Below, piece by piece: positions 35,951 to 46,290 of a stretch of DNA of 64,000 nucleotides. The position numbers and the translations under genes were made by a program. Position 1 is the stretch's first letter, and each line of letters opens with the position of its first letter. Under the pieces are notes generated by a model, which was not told where the DNA came from, ran no database searches, and worked only from the letters and a program-made list of their open reading frames with translations. This DNA comes from Datisca glomerata (taxonomy: Eukaryota > Streptophyta > Magnoliopsida > Cucurbitales > Datiscaceae): positions 310,001 through 374,000 of the forward strand of contig QANY01005406.1 in NCBI GenBank assembly GCA_003255025.1, read 5' to 3'.

Positions 35951-36231
35951 AAGTAGCAACATCTCTCTCTATGCAAATCCTTGAGTCTTAGTTTCCCACA
36001 GCAAGGAATCACAACAAGACAAGTTTTTGGGTTTTTGTTTTCTGGATTATGAGGTGTTTTTTCTGGGTTTCTGAGATTTTTTTTTGGATTTCTCCGTTTC
36101 TGTTTTTTGTGGATGCCGAATCACGACAATGTTGTTTTTTGTGGTTTATAATATTTTTTCTGGGTTTCTGAGAATTTTTTCTTCTAGGTTTCTGAGTTTT
36201 TTATGGGTTTCTGGTCTTGGTGAGTGTCTGT

Positions 36232-36610
36232 TTTCTGGGTACAAGCTCATCGTGTAACCATCTTGTAGTGTACACAAGGATCGTGCAAATCTTGTGTACA
36301 CTACAAGATGGTTACACGATGAACGTGTCCCCCTCGTGTAGTTTACACAAGGATCGTGTAAGCCTCGTGTAGACTACATGAGGACTGCACCATGATCGTG
36401 TACCCCTTGCATTGTCTATATGATGGTCGTGTAAAGTTCGTGTAGTCTACACAACCCCTGTGTAGCCTACATGACCCTCATGTAGACCTCGTATAGCCTA
36501 CACGATGACTACACATGATCGTGTACCCCTCGTGTAGCCTACACGATAACTACACATGATCGTGTACCCCTCGTGTAGTCTACACGATGACTACACGAGC
36601 ATCGTGTGTA
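36232..36610. repeat. CGTGTAG/CTACACG array, left subterminal
   Basis: Dense direct and inverted copies of a unit close to CGTGTAGTCTACACGATGAC, itself a near-palindrome. It includes a perfect 32-bp inverted repeat (36247-36278 and 36291-36322) with a 12-base spacer. The array ends just before a CTACAG acceptor-like site at about 36643 and the DUF1985 start codon. It may bind transposase; that is inference from position and repetition. Confidence 0.88.
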
Positions 36611-37819
36611 TTTTTTGATCTTATGTTTACCTTGAATTTTCTACAGGTTATGACTTCATAAAAAATGCAACTAAGATGCGTTCATGACGATAACAGAATT
36701 CCGAAAGCAATGGTCAAATGCAAAGTGCAATACCCACTGCATAGAGGTTATCAAGACCAAGGTGACAGCTCCTCAACTCTCCCTATATAGGGAGACGTGC
36801 TTTGGTCATCTCCTTGATCTCCCAACCATGAAGTTTTTTGCAATTGTCTGCCACCAGGTGCTGGCTAGAGAGGCCGAATATGTCAATGACACTCCATCTG
36901 AGGGGGAAATATGGTTTCTTGTCAACGAGGAACCATTGCGCTTTTCTAAGAAGGAGTTCTCGTTGATGACCAGACTAAAGTTTGGTGAAGCCTGGGATGA
37001 GAAGAAGACCCGTGGCCCCAACAGACTCTCTGATATGTACTTTTCCAAAGCCCAATCAATAACCATGACTGAGTTTGATGAGAAGTTTAAAAACTCTGAA
37101 AATAAGGCAGATTCTGATCGAGTCAAGATGACTCTTATTTATTTACTAGAGTATTTTTTGTTGAGGAAGGAGAACCTTACCATAGTTGAGAATATATGGA
37201 TGATTTTGGTTGACGACCTTGAAGTGTTCAACCAATATCCGTGGGGAGAGCCATCTTTCTCCAAAACAATGAAATCATTATTAGTTGTCAAGAATACAAA
37301 TGCTGTTTTTGATGATCTTAAATATCAAGAAAAAAACACAGAAATCCCCCGCTGCTGTTCATGGATATTCACTCAATGGATGTCCATTTTCCTTCCAGTC
37401 ACAATTTATTTAATTCTATGTAGCGATGTATTGAATTATTTATGTGCTGAATACTGAATTACTCTCTTTTATTTAAATAAGCATGGGTATTTGAAACTAT
37501 TCCCTTGGTGGGTAGTTTGTATGGTAGCCGGGTTTTGACTAAGGTACCAAGGATTCTCAAGTGATGTCCAACCACGATAATACCGGTTGGGAATCTTCAA
37601 AAAGAAATTTTTTCGAAGGAGAATATATGTTGATGAATTGTGTTGACAAGTTAATTTATATTACTTTCACATATATTAATTTATATTTCTTGTATTTTTA
37701 ATTCGTAGTTCTTTCATTGGTCCCTCTACTGAGGAGGAAGAAGAAAAAAGCTACTGGAAATCAATAGTTGGAGAGAATGTATGTTCAAAATCATTTTCAA
37801 CCATTCTTTTTCTTGAACA

Positions 37820-38140
37820 CGGACCTCGTGTAGTCATCGTGTAGATTACACGATGGTTACACTGACCTTGTGTAGTCTACACGACGGTTACACTGATCTC
37901 ATGTAGTCATCGTGTAGATTAATGTAACAATCATGTAGATTATACGAGATCCGTGTAACCAACGTGTAGTCTACACGAAGGATACTCGAGGTCCGTGTAA
38001 CCGATCGTGTGTCTACACGGGGTCCGTATAACCGATCGTGTAGTCTACACGAAGACTACACGAGGTTTGTGTAACCGATCATGTAGTCTACAATGTGACT
38101 ACATGAGGTCTGTGTACCTATCGTGTAGTCACCATTTTTC
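37820..38140. repeat. CGTGTAG/CTACACG array in an intron of the Ulp1 gene
   Basis: About ten copies of CGTGTAGTCTACACGA and variants with GGTCCGTGTAACC between. Bounded by a donor-like AGAGAAT/GTATGTTC (37771/37772) and an acceptor TTTTTTAG ending about 38172. Confidence 0.85.
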
Positions 38141-38574
38141 TGGTTTGTCTGCTTAATATTACATGTTTTTTTAGTCGACGCATCCTCAATCACCTTTCTA
38201 GTAAAGAGAAGAAGCTAATGAAGAGGATGGAGCCATTAAAAAGGAAAAGGAGAAGAAGAAGAGGAAGTGGTCCGATGAGGCCATTGAAAAGGAAGAGGAG
38301 AAGAAGAAGAAGAGGAAGATGTCCGAGGAGGTCATTGAAAAAATAGAGGAGAATAAGATTGTGTTCAAGAAGTTCAATGAACATGGAGATTGAGTGAGGA
38401 AATGTCTGGTTGGAATAGACCAACAAATCACTTCAATGGACAAGAAAATTATGTCCATGCAATCAGATATTTCCTTTATAAATTTTCAAATTAAAATTTT
38501 AATGGATTATCTGGTAACATCGAGGCCAGATGATTACTCATTCTATCATCGATCTGCCATGATGATGGCTAGCG

Positions 38575-39440
38575 AGGGGGAGGAGACGAAGACTAAGAAG
38601 GAAGAGAAAAAGAATGAAGAAGGAGAGAAGGATGAAAAAGAAGAAGAGATGGTAGAGAAGGATAAGAAGAAGAGATGGTAAAGAATGAAGAAGAAGAAGA
38701 CATGGTAGAGAATGAAGAAGAAGAAGAAGAAGAAGAAGAAGAAGAAGAAGAAGAAGAAGAAGAAGAAGAAGAAGAAGAAGATGAACAACAAGAAGAAAAA
38801 AAAGAAGAAGAAGATGAACAACAAGAAGAAAAAAAAGAAGAAAAAAAAGAAGAGATGAACAATGAGAAGAAAAAGAAGAAGAAAAAAAAGAAGAGATGAA
38901 CAATGAGAAGAAAAAGAAGAAGAGAAGGTAGATGAAAAAGAAGAGAAAGATGAAAAAGAAGAGAAAGATGAAAAAGAAGAAGAGAAGGTAGAAGAAAAAG
39001 ATGAATAGAAGGTAGAAGGAAAAGATGAAAAAGAAGAAAAGAAAGAAGAAAGAGAAGGTGAGAAAGAAGAACAAGAAAAAGGAGGAAAAGAAGAAGAAGA
39101 GAAATAAGGTAATAAGGAAGAAGAATGTGAAAATAAGGAAGATGAAAAAAAGAAAGAAGAACAAGTAGAAGAAAAAATAAAAAAAGAAGAAGAAAAAGAA
39201 GAAAAACCAAAAAAGGAAGAAGAAAAAAAAAGAAAAAACAAAAAAAAGAAGAAGAAGAAATACACAAAGAAGAAGAAAAAGAAGGGAAAAAGGTGAAAAA
39301 TTAAGAATTAGAAGAAAGAAAGAGGAAGAAAAAAAGAATAAAAAATGAAGAAGCTGAAAAAAAGTAGAAGAAGAAGAGGAAGAAGAATAAGGAGAAGAAG
39401 AAGAAGAGGAAGAAGAAGAAGAATAAGAAAATGTTGCATC
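38575..39440. repeat. (GAA)n-rich low-complexity coding stretch
   Basis: Imperfect GAA/GAG/AAA triplets encoding Glu/Lys-rich sequence inside the Ulp1 gene, with a nearly pure GAAGAA core at 38713-38784. Stops at several points (for example near 39007 and 39104) and frame drift suggest slippage. The long minus-strand readings here are shadows rich in Phe, Leu and Ser. Confidence 0.85.
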
Positions 39441-39744
39441 GATATTATTTGCATTGATGGATGGTCAACGGAGCAGTCCAACGATGGAGAACAAGAAGAA
39501 CTCGTCTACCTTGGTGAACTCGGTAAGAGGAAGATAAATAGATCACGGGTCCTAGACTCACCTACTTGGGAAACCGAACAAATTGAAAAGAAGAAGCAAT
39601 GAAGGAAAAAGCTGATGAGAATATCGTTGCCAAAACGAACTTCAAACCTTTTCAACCATATGGTGATGTATCTCTAGAGGCTGAAGCCAGTTTTAATGTC
39701 TGATTCACCTCCCTAAGGGCAAAGTAAGTTTTGTAATTTTACTT

Positions 39745-39797
39745 CTTAGTCTCATACATGATGGTTACACTGACCTCGTGTAACCATCGTGTACCTA
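39745..39797. repeat. Single CGTGTAA motif pair in a short intron
   Basis: ATGGTTACACTGACCTCGTG followed by TAACCATCGTGTACC forms a short inverted pair, 30 bp before the acceptor TTGTACAG at 39824. Confidence 0.65.
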
Positions 39798-40104
39798 ACT
39801 TTGAGCTATTATTACGTTGTACAGGAATGAGAATGTAGACATTGGATTTTACACCGTTGACGTTACCCGATTCAAAAAACTAGTCTTTTCACCTTATGAA
39901 TGGCATGAGTCAGATGTAAAATGTTATTTATAATCTTTTGTAATGTGATATTTAAAATAAATATAAATATCTTAACTAATCTTTATTACATTGTAGCATA
40001 TCGATGTATACTTGGAGCTCATGAGGAGAGATTTACAAGAGTACAACCCTCATATCAGAATCAGCGTTGATGATTTGATTCTGCAGTAAGTAAGATTTAT
40101 TTTT

Positions 40105-40255
40105 GAACTTAATGTAGTACACACCGTAGTTTACTCGAGGCCTTCACATTATCTCGTGTAGACTATATGAAGTCTACATGAAGCCCAAGACTACATGAAG
40201 TCTACACGAGGCAACATGGAAGGCCTCGTGTAGACTTCATGTAGTTTTCATGACC
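40105..40255. repeat. CGTGTAG-type array in an Ulp1-gene intron
   Basis: Degenerate motifs (CTCGTGTAGACTATATGAAG and CTACATGAAGTCTACACGAGG types) between the donor at 40086 and an acceptor CATTACAG ending about 40303. Confidence 0.78.
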
Positions 40256-41059
40256 ATTTTTTGTTGACATTGAGGATTTAAATTTTTTTCCCGTGACATT
40301 ACAGGGGAACTTGTCTGGCTGAATGGAAGAGTTTGAGCAATATCCCGCGTGCTAGGATATTGACATTGATGATTCGCTCAGGTACTTGGTCCTCGACTTG
40401 CAGACAAATTTTGGAAGGAGCTGGGAACAGTCTGATAATGTCATCTTTCCAATGAATATGAACCAAAGTCATTGGATTGCGGTTGAGCTTGATTTGAATG
40501 ACCAGTGTATTCGTATTTATAACTCCATGAACATGCCATATCAACGCTCCTTGTACATTGAAATAATGAAACCTTTTATGAAGATTGTTCCTCGACTACT
40601 TCAAATGACGAACATTTATGAGAATAGAAAGGAGGTTAAACCTAAAGATGAGTGAAAATATGAGATAATGAAATATACATTTTTTGAAAGTCCACTTAAA
40701 ATTTTGTACACATTATTTTGTTTTTGCATTTCATGTCTTTTGTAGGTTTTGAGTGTTGGATATTCACCCTTACATTTGTCGAAGCCCTCGCATATGGGAA
40801 GAACCTCCAAGAAATAACTCAACAAAAAATGCCAGAATATGAAGACGAATTGCAATTGAGATATTTGCACGAGACATAGTTGTACCAGAATAATTTGGAT
40901 ATATTTTATGGATTTTTTATGCTTAAGCTCATGATTTTAAGAATTTGGAACCGTATTTTTCTTAACAGACTTTTTATTTTTATACACCTTCAAATTGTGA
41001 ATTATATATTTTTAATGCCCAATTTTCTTATATGTTGTTGAATGCTTTTGGTTACTATA

Positions 41060-41210
41060 TGTTTAGCATACGCTTCATATAGCCTACACGATAACTTCAC
41101 AGGAATCATGTATTGTTCATGTAGCCTACACGATGACTTCACGGGCATCGTGTAGTCATCGTGAAGACTACATGATGACTTCACGGGCAACATGTAGGCT
41201 TGATGTAGGA
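41060..41210. repeat. CGTGTAG array in the spacer between the two MULE genes
   Basis: Copies of TAGCCTACACGATGACTTCA and GGGCATCGTGTAGTCATCGT fall between the stop of the Ulp1 gene (40879) and the far end of the transposase gene. Confidence 0.82.
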
Positions 41211-41299
41211 TAATTAAACTTTATGACATTATTAAATAACAAACACAAGTATATTCTGTATTAATATTTAATTTAAGTCAACAAATGTCATTATTTATA

Positions 41300-44167
41300 T
41301 TTAAGTGGTTTGGTCATCCCGTTGAGATAAAGGAATTGCATTTCTGCACGTTTGTCGGTTGTGACCAATTTACCCACAACGTTTGCACTCCCTTCTCACT
41401 ACTTCCTCACCTCTAGATGAAATTCTCTCTGTCCTAGGTCTGCCACTTTGCCACCTCGTTATAGCTAGCAATACCACCTTTTCATGAACCTCTTGGTTGA
41501 TGACCCAATCTGCTTGACCTCTAAGAGGATGTATTGTTTCCGCATACGCATCAACTAAAGCCTCATTTCTATAGAACCTCAGACATATACAGTATGCGAA
41601 AAAAATTCTCGACATGTAGTCAAAGCATGTGCGCGTGGAATTTGATGCAAGTTTACCACTGCTTCCCTACTCCCACCCGCGACACGAAACTCATGGATGT
41701 CCGAAGGAAACAATGATAGTGATCATGATGCAAGATGTTTCTTTTTAAGCTCAGTCTCAACTCGATCTGTCATCTGCGAGGTGACTTAACGGGCAGTCAT
41801 CCGTTGTTCATAGAACCACTATTGTAACATGTCACGTATATGTTCTATAAGGCATGTAATGGGAAGCTTTCTAGCATCCTTCAAAATCCCATTCAAATAT
41901 TCCACGATATTTATAGTCATTATATTGTATCGACTTCCATCAAAATGGGAACGTAACCTCCTCTCAACCGTATTGTGAGATGGAAGATGCAAGTCCAAAT
42001 GCAATGGGTTATACTTAGTTGTCTGGAAATGCATATGTAAAATAAGTCATCAACAGATCAAATTCTAATTGATGGCATTCCTTTACTGCTTTAAAAAATA
42101 ATGCGACCGCATCTTCCTTTTTATAAATTGATTTGATATTTTGGCCCATAAGAAAAATGCAAGCTCCATGAAGCACATTAGGAAAGACTACATGTACAAC
42201 ATTTAGTATACTTGTATGCATGTTGAATATAAACACCAAGTCTTTCGGATTACCGATTACATCATGAAGTTTACGGAAGAATCATTCTCATAAATCTGCA
42301 ATTCTAAATGTAATGGGATACACTTGGTTATCTACATCCTTTGTTGTTATAATAAATAATACACCTTTGTATGTGGCTTTTAAGGCAGTTGAATCAACAG
42401 TAATGACAGACCATATACAATTGAAAAATTCACGAACAGAGGGTCCAAGAGCAATGAAAAAATATTTAAAATGATCCTTCTCATCGGCCTTTATGTGTGT
42501 TGTTGTCACTGAAAAATATTTAATATTGTTGTATTAAAATCGGCAGAGTACATAGTTCTCGGGATGCGTACAAGAGTTCTGTGTAACCATCGTGTAGACT
42601 ACATGATGACTACACGAGGTCCATGTACCCATCATGTAGTAGTATACATGATTGCTACACAAGGCTCGTGTAGTACTCATGTAGGCATTATGATGGCAAA
42701 ATAGTGTACATGATGTGTACACGAGGTCCATGTACCATTCTGTAGACTACACAAGGTCAGTGTACCCATCGTGTAGTATACACGATGGTACACAAGGTCA
42801 GTGTGGTACTCGTTTAGACATTATGATGGTAAAATAGTGTATAAAATGACTACACGAGGTACGTGTAACCATCGTGTAGACTACAAGATGACTACACAAA
42901 GTACGTGTAACCATCGTATAGACTACACGATGAGTACACGAGATTAGTGTACCCATCATGTAGTATACATGATGACTACACGAGGCTCGTGTAGATATTA
43001 TGATGGAAAAATAAAAAATAAGTACCCAGATTTTTAGATTCTAACATGTGACAATATGCTGGGACCATAATATAATTGTCTTCAAGCGACCCTCGAACTA
43101 ATTTCAAAGCATATTCCCTAGCCCTCCATGCCTTATGGTAACTTATGTTGACACCAAAATCAAGCCAAACATCTTCAATTATGTCTTTTGGCCTATATAT
43201 ACGTACGTCACTTATGTATTTGGACATTATAGAATGACCAATCAATGAAAATGTAGCCCGATGGTGTTCATGTCTCAATACTTCAAATGTGCATGTATGT
43301 GTGTTGATGAACTTCGTAACTTTGAAGTATGGACAATTTTTCAATTTCTTGACCCGTAACCTCCATTGACATGTTTTCTTAACACATACAAGTACCAATA
43401 TTGGCTGGTTTGACTTGAAGATCCGAAACTCAAAATTTCTCCAGATGGCCATCATACGAGCAAGCTTAAGCAGTCGGCTTTATCAGTGTACAAATCATCC
43501 ATAATTATTGTGTCTGTTACAGGCTGATTCAAATAATCCTGTTGCTCACTAGACCCATGACGTTGTTCACAAATCAGGATGTGATGGCAATGGCAAATGG
43601 TCTCGGGTTCACAACCAGTATTCAAGTCTGGAATTATTGTTGGCCATCTCCACTAATGGCTTCATCATGGTCATCTCCATGGATTGCATCATCATACGCC
43701 CCCTGATATAAATCATCATCATCCCCATCAACATCAACATACTCATCCTCGAAAACATCATTCTCGTCATGACCAAAAACATTATTTAATGATAGTTCCT
43801 TTCAAAATGATCAACACTCTAAAAAAGTGATGAATGCTTTGAGATGGAAAAAATTTAGGTTTGATACTTACAAATAATGAGGTTCGAAGTGATTCTGGTT
43901 CATTCTCCCTAACAAAGAATTGTAAATCTCTATCCTTTAAAATTTTAGCAGGAGGGCTGGGGACATGGCTTCTATAAAGAAATTTGATGCACATATCATA
44001 CTTTGAGGGGTCTATTTGGAGTTTTTCATGCAATATATCCAATAGCTCGTGGTAAGTGCAGTTAGTTGATATCTCCAATAATTTGGTATTCTCTCCACTA
44101 AAAGATCATGTTGTACCATTTTCACCCAATCTCCATCATGAATTACAAAAATTTAAACTTCAGACAT
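41300..44167 (-). pseudogene. mudrA-type transposase of the MULE, damaged
   Basis: DDE transposase that would cut and join the MULE. It begins at ATG 44167 (MSEV, then a stop, then IFVIHDGDWVKM). A frameshift near 44100 leads into ISTNCTYHELLDILHEKLQ, the PB1-like N-terminal domain of plant mudrA proteins. An acidic spacer follows. The DNA-binding part has RNFEFRIFKSNQPILVLVC, CQWRLRV and INTHTCTFEVLRHEHHRATF. An intron runs from 43025 to about 42511. The catalytic domain has the first Asp at 42395-42393 (VITVDSTALKATYKG), but the second position reads Asn (42224-42222, FIFNMHTSI) where SDRH is usual. Downstream, GGSREAVVNLHQIPRAHM is a broken SWIM zinc finger and ECKRCG near 41375 the start of a zinc knuckle. 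Several stops lie in the last part. Confidence 0.82.
42570..42995. repeat. CGTGTAG/CTACACG array in the transposase intron
   Basis: More than a dozen copies such as CATCGTGTAGACTACA and ATGACTACACGAGG fill nearly the whole 515-bp intron between the DNA-binding and catalytic exons of the transposase. Confidence 0.87.
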
Positions 44168-44219
44168 ATCTGTATAAACATAAATGAAGGAAGTCAGTAC
44201 AAGAAGTATACATAATGAA

Positions 44220-44790
44220 ATGAAATATTACACGATGATCGTGTAGCCATCGTGTAGTGTACACGAGGCTTTCACGGGCATCGTGTACGTGTAGTGTAGA
44301 CGATACCTTCACGAGCATTGTGTAGTTATCGTGTACTATAATAGGTCTTACATGATGACTACACGATTAATCGTGAGTGTACACGAGTGTACTGCATGAT
44401 GATCGTGTAGTGTAATCATGTAATGTACACTAGGACTACACGGTGATCGTGTAGTTTCATTGTATAGACTACACAAGGACTACATGATGATCGTGTAGTG
44501 TACACGAGGATCGTGCAGTGTACACGAGGAGTACACGATCATTATGTGGTCATCATATATACTACACGATGACACTATACGATGATCGTGTAGTCTTCGT
44601 GTAGTGTAATAGATGCTACACGATGCTTGTGAACTGCTAAAAAAGTTCCTGATGTACTACACGATGATCGTGTAGTGTACACGAGGTCTACATAAGGATT
44701 GTGTACCCCTGCGTGTAGTCTACACGATGACTATACGAGGCTCGTGTAGTACTCGTGTAGACCTCATTTACACTATACTATCATCTTGTA
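44220..44790. repeat. CGTGTAG/CTACACG array, right subterminal
   Basis: The largest array, about 570 bp, with units such as GATCGTGTAGTGTACACGAGG in both directions. It lies immediately upstream of the transposase start (44167), mirroring the left array upstream of the Ulp1 gene. Confidence 0.88.
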
Positions 44791-45169
44791 GTGATCCTTT
44801 ACGATAAATGAACTTAAAAAAAGATTCCAGAAATAACAAAACAAATAAATACTTTCAGAAAACTCATGAACATGAAAAACTCATGAAAATTCAAGCTTTC
44901 TATAAAGAAAAAAACAAAACTTATACATGTTCCAGAGAGAAAAACTAATAATCCTTTGCCGTTGCATGAAGAAGGAAGAAGACGAAGAAGAACATGAAGA
45001 AGAAAACGAAGAGGAAAACGAAGAAGAAGTAGAAAAATGAAAAACGAAGAAGGAGAAATGGGGTGGGTATGAAGGTTTTGAGTGTTAATTGAGTAGACCA
45101 TGACATTTGATTTGACAACTTATAAGAATGGCAATGAGGAAAAAAAGTGAAAAAGTAAAGGAAAAGTGG

Positions 45170-45253
45170 GTCATGGGGTTAAGGTAAACAAAAATTAGTG
45201 TAAGGGTTGATTTCTACAAAAATTAGTTAGGGGTTGAATTTTGCAAAAACCTC
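45170..45253 (-). repeat. Right terminal inverted repeat of the MULE
   Basis: The reverse complement begins GAGGTTTTTGCAAAATTCAA and matches the left end over about 80 bp. The 9-bp duplication TATATTTAT follows at 45254-45262. Confidence 0.8.
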
Positions 45254-45414
45254 TATATTTATAATTCCAACTATATCTAGAGATCTTAATTTTCTTTATA
45301 ATTTGCAACTTTTACAAAATAATATTTAAAGACAAATTATTTTATGTTGGCATATTGTTAATTAAGAGTTTACTCAAAAGACTCAGTCAGCTTTGCATAT
45401 GTATGATAATAAAA

Positions 45415-46290
45415 TAATTATACCAAATAGATAAGTTTTGAAAGTCAATTTAAGAAATAAAAGTTTTTTAAATTTTAGGTAAATAGCCAATTTTCACGGC
45501 CACATCATCAACCAGCTATTGACGAAATTATAGATTGACAGTTTTAATCTTGAATATATAGATTTTATAATATGATTTTGTGGGCCTTTGTAATTAATTA
45601 AAAAATATGATAATTAATTATTTTATTTATTTTTTTAACTAAATTAATGGATAACTAATTATTGATTATATTTTCCTTAATATTAGCTAAAGTTTTTAAA
45701 GAAATATTCTTCAGATTAATGACATTATCAATACTGAATATTCAACAGATTTGAAGAAAAAAATTAGTTTAGATCGTGTATCTTCTTTCTTCATAATATA
45801 TAGGTAATTTTCAAAGCTACACGATTGAGTTATTTGTTTATATACCTCAGGCATACCCAAAAAAATGGGTATATCATCTTTCAAATCGGTATATCATATA
45901 TTATATATATATATATATATTAGATATTTTAAATTTGAAATAACATTAACTACATCTTTAAATCTAGCATTTTTCAAATGGATATATCATCTATATACCT
46001 CTGATGTACCCAAAAACTCATCAAACACATTATAGATTAGGTATTTCAAATTTCAAAATTTGAATTAATTACATCCTTAATTCTAGCAATTTTCAAATTG
46101 GTATATGATTTATATATCTTTGATATACCTGAAAAATCATCAAACACACTATATATAGATTAGAGTAATTTTAGTCTAAAATTATTGACAGATTAAGAAA
46201 CCTGCTATTTACCTACAACTATTGAAAAACTGTTTTTTCTTAAAATAGCCTCTCAAAACTTGTCTATTCCGTAAAATTTCCCTATATAAT
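45415..46290. repeat. Dispersed repeat R1, copy 2
   Basis: Same orientation and block order as 17520-18450, including the sub-repeats around ATATCATCTATATACCTC and CCCAAAAACTCATCAAACAC. A TA run at 45903-45920 sits at the place of the TA run at 18061-18081 in copy 1. Confidence 0.65.

Larger units (their letters stand above)
36684..40879 (+). pseudogene. DUF1985-Ulp1 protease gene of the MULE, damaged
   Basis: Multi-exon MULE gene. The first exon encodes a DUF1985 domain: CFGHLLDLPTMKFFAIVCHQ, EIWFLVNEEPLRFSKKEFSL, MTLIYLLEYFLL and LVDDLEVFNQYPWGEPSF; then, past a one-base frameshift in an A run near 37335, VHGYSLNGCPFSFQ. Exon pieces near 37480-37570 (AWVFETIPLVGS) and 37690-37771 follow, then a long acidic Glu/Lys-rich region (38190-39600), then the C48 peptidase: 39825-39915, 39997-40085 (HIDVYLELMRRDL), 40304-40655 and 40746-40879. 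The catalytic His is at 40470-40472 (NQSHWIAVELDL). The expected Asp is Asn at 40521-40523 (IYNSM). Cys is kept at 40754-40756, but in ECW rather than DCG. The family removes SUMO-like modifiers; this copy looks inactive. Confidence 0.78.
35655..45253. mobile_element. Mutator-like element with Ulp1 gene (KAONASHI-like MULE)
   Basis: A 9.6-kb element bounded by exact TATATTTAT duplications and inverted termini: left GAGTTTTTTTTTG, right ending CAAAAACCTC. The termini match over about 80 bp at roughly 70 percent, sharing TTTTTGTAGAA- and AATTTTTGTTTA-like blocks. It carries two convergent genes: a DUF1985 plus Ulp1-like protease gene (+, 36684-40879) and a mudrA-type transposase (-, 44167 to about 41300). 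MULEs carrying Ulp1-like genes are known (KAONASHI elements in Arabidopsis, CUMULE in melon). Arrays of CGTGTAG/CTACACG words fill both subterminal regions, the spacer between the genes and the long introns. Frameshifts in both genes suggest it no longer moves on its own. Confidence 0.92.

Noticed and set aside
38538..39267. Three minus-strand readings of 208-239 codons made of Phe, Leu and Ser
   Set aside because: They are the complement of the GAA/GAG-rich coding stretch. Open frames on both strands are expected from such triplet repeats.
42570..42995. CRISPR-like or tRNA-like meaning of the CGTGTAG palindromes
   Set aside because: Spacing is irregular, copies are degenerate, and no cloverleaf forms; they belong to the MULE family repeats.
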